Of a stretch of 7,550 bases of DNA, positions 4,801-7,550 are shown one piece after another. A program made the position numbers and the translations under genes. Source of the DNA: Solirubrobacteraceae bacterium (GTDB lineage: Bacteria; Actinomycetota; Thermoleophilia; Solirubrobacterales; Solirubrobacteraceae); assembly GCA_030149625.1 (NCBI GenBank), contig JASLHP010000313.1, forward strand, positions 1 through 7,550, given 5' to 3'. The notes beneath the pieces are model-generated. The model saw only the letters and a program-made list of their open reading frames with translations, was not told where the DNA came from and did no database searches. Numbering within the stretch: position 1 is the stretch's first letter; each line of letters opens with the position of its first letter.

Positions 4801-4808
4801 ACAGTTAG

Positions 4809-7550
<2,742 letters not shown>

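Larger units (their letters stand above)
4570..4808 (+). promoter_or_regulatory. nrdJ upstream region and structured leader
   Basis: These 239 bp separate the small membrane-protein gene from nrdJ. Base composition changes sharply toward the right: 4735-4780 is rich in A and T runs, unlike the rest of the window. It holds four inverted repeats (4562-4575 around the preceding stop, 4634-4660, 4688-4731 and 4744-4779), three copies of GGTCT, a possible -10 box (4660-4665) and a good ribosome-binding site. Class II nrdJ genes in other actinobacteria are often under a cobalamin riboswitch and the NrdR repressor. I looked for the B12 box (GCCACTG-like) and for NrdR boxes (ACAC-AT-rich-GTGT) and saw neither. 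A frame opened by GTG at 4595 crosses the region but continues as a meaningless overlap of nrdJ, so I do not count it as a gene. Confidence 0.55.

Noticed and set aside
4570..4808. Cobalamin riboswitch upstream of nrdJ
   Set aside because: Expected from the enzyme class, but I could not find the GCCACTG-like B12 box or the conserved core elements. A covariance-model search would settle it.

Overview
The window is very GC-rich (about 70% by eye), with strongly G/C-biased third codon positions, densely packed genes and GTG starts. Gene content points to an actinobacterium, and the style of the proteins (a clamp-loader delta' with no zinc-binding cysteines, a TSCPD-tailed class II ribonucleotide reductase, a tmk/holB pair with small membrane-protein neighbours) suggests the Thermoleophilia (Solirubrobacterales-like). 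That placement is inference from family resemblance, not a search result.

Layout. Bases 1-84 hold a 22-bp perfect palindrome and the possible start of a minus-strand gene that leaves the window. Bases 99-851 (minus) encode a two-pass membrane protein with a NERD nuclease-related domain. A 233-bp divergent gap leads to an uncharacterised 132-residue protein (1085-1483, +) and then a PHP-family metal-dependent phosphoesterase (1507-2382, +). That gene converges on holB, the DNA polymerase III delta' subunit (2448-3581, minus). holB is head-to-head with tmk, thymidylate kinase (3605-4282, +), across only 23 bp. tmk overlaps a small one-pass membrane protein (4279-4569, +) by an ATGA junction. 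After a 239-bp leader with several inverted repeats comes nrdJ, the adenosylcobalamin-dependent class II ribonucleotide reductase (4809 to beyond 7550, +). It is the largest gene in the window and has no stop before the right edge.

Functionally, most recognisable genes serve DNA-precursor supply and replication: nrdJ makes deoxyribonucleotides, tmk phosphorylates dTMP to dTDP, holB loads the sliding clamp, and PHP enzymes of this kind hydrolyse nucleotide phosphates or short RNAs. The NERD protein and the two small proteins have no assignable role.

I found no CRISPR array, mobile element, tRNA, rRNA or obvious defence or secretion system. The most interesting signals are regulatory: (i) TANNNT -10 boxes 6-7 nt upstream of the PHP, holB and tmk start codons, suggesting leaderless transcripts, with the holB and tmk boxes overlapping by two bases on opposite strands; (ii) a structured, locally AT-rich nrdJ leader with no B12 box that I can see, ending in an attenuator-like hairpin just before the ribosome-binding site. 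Most of the window is ordinary housekeeping sequence.
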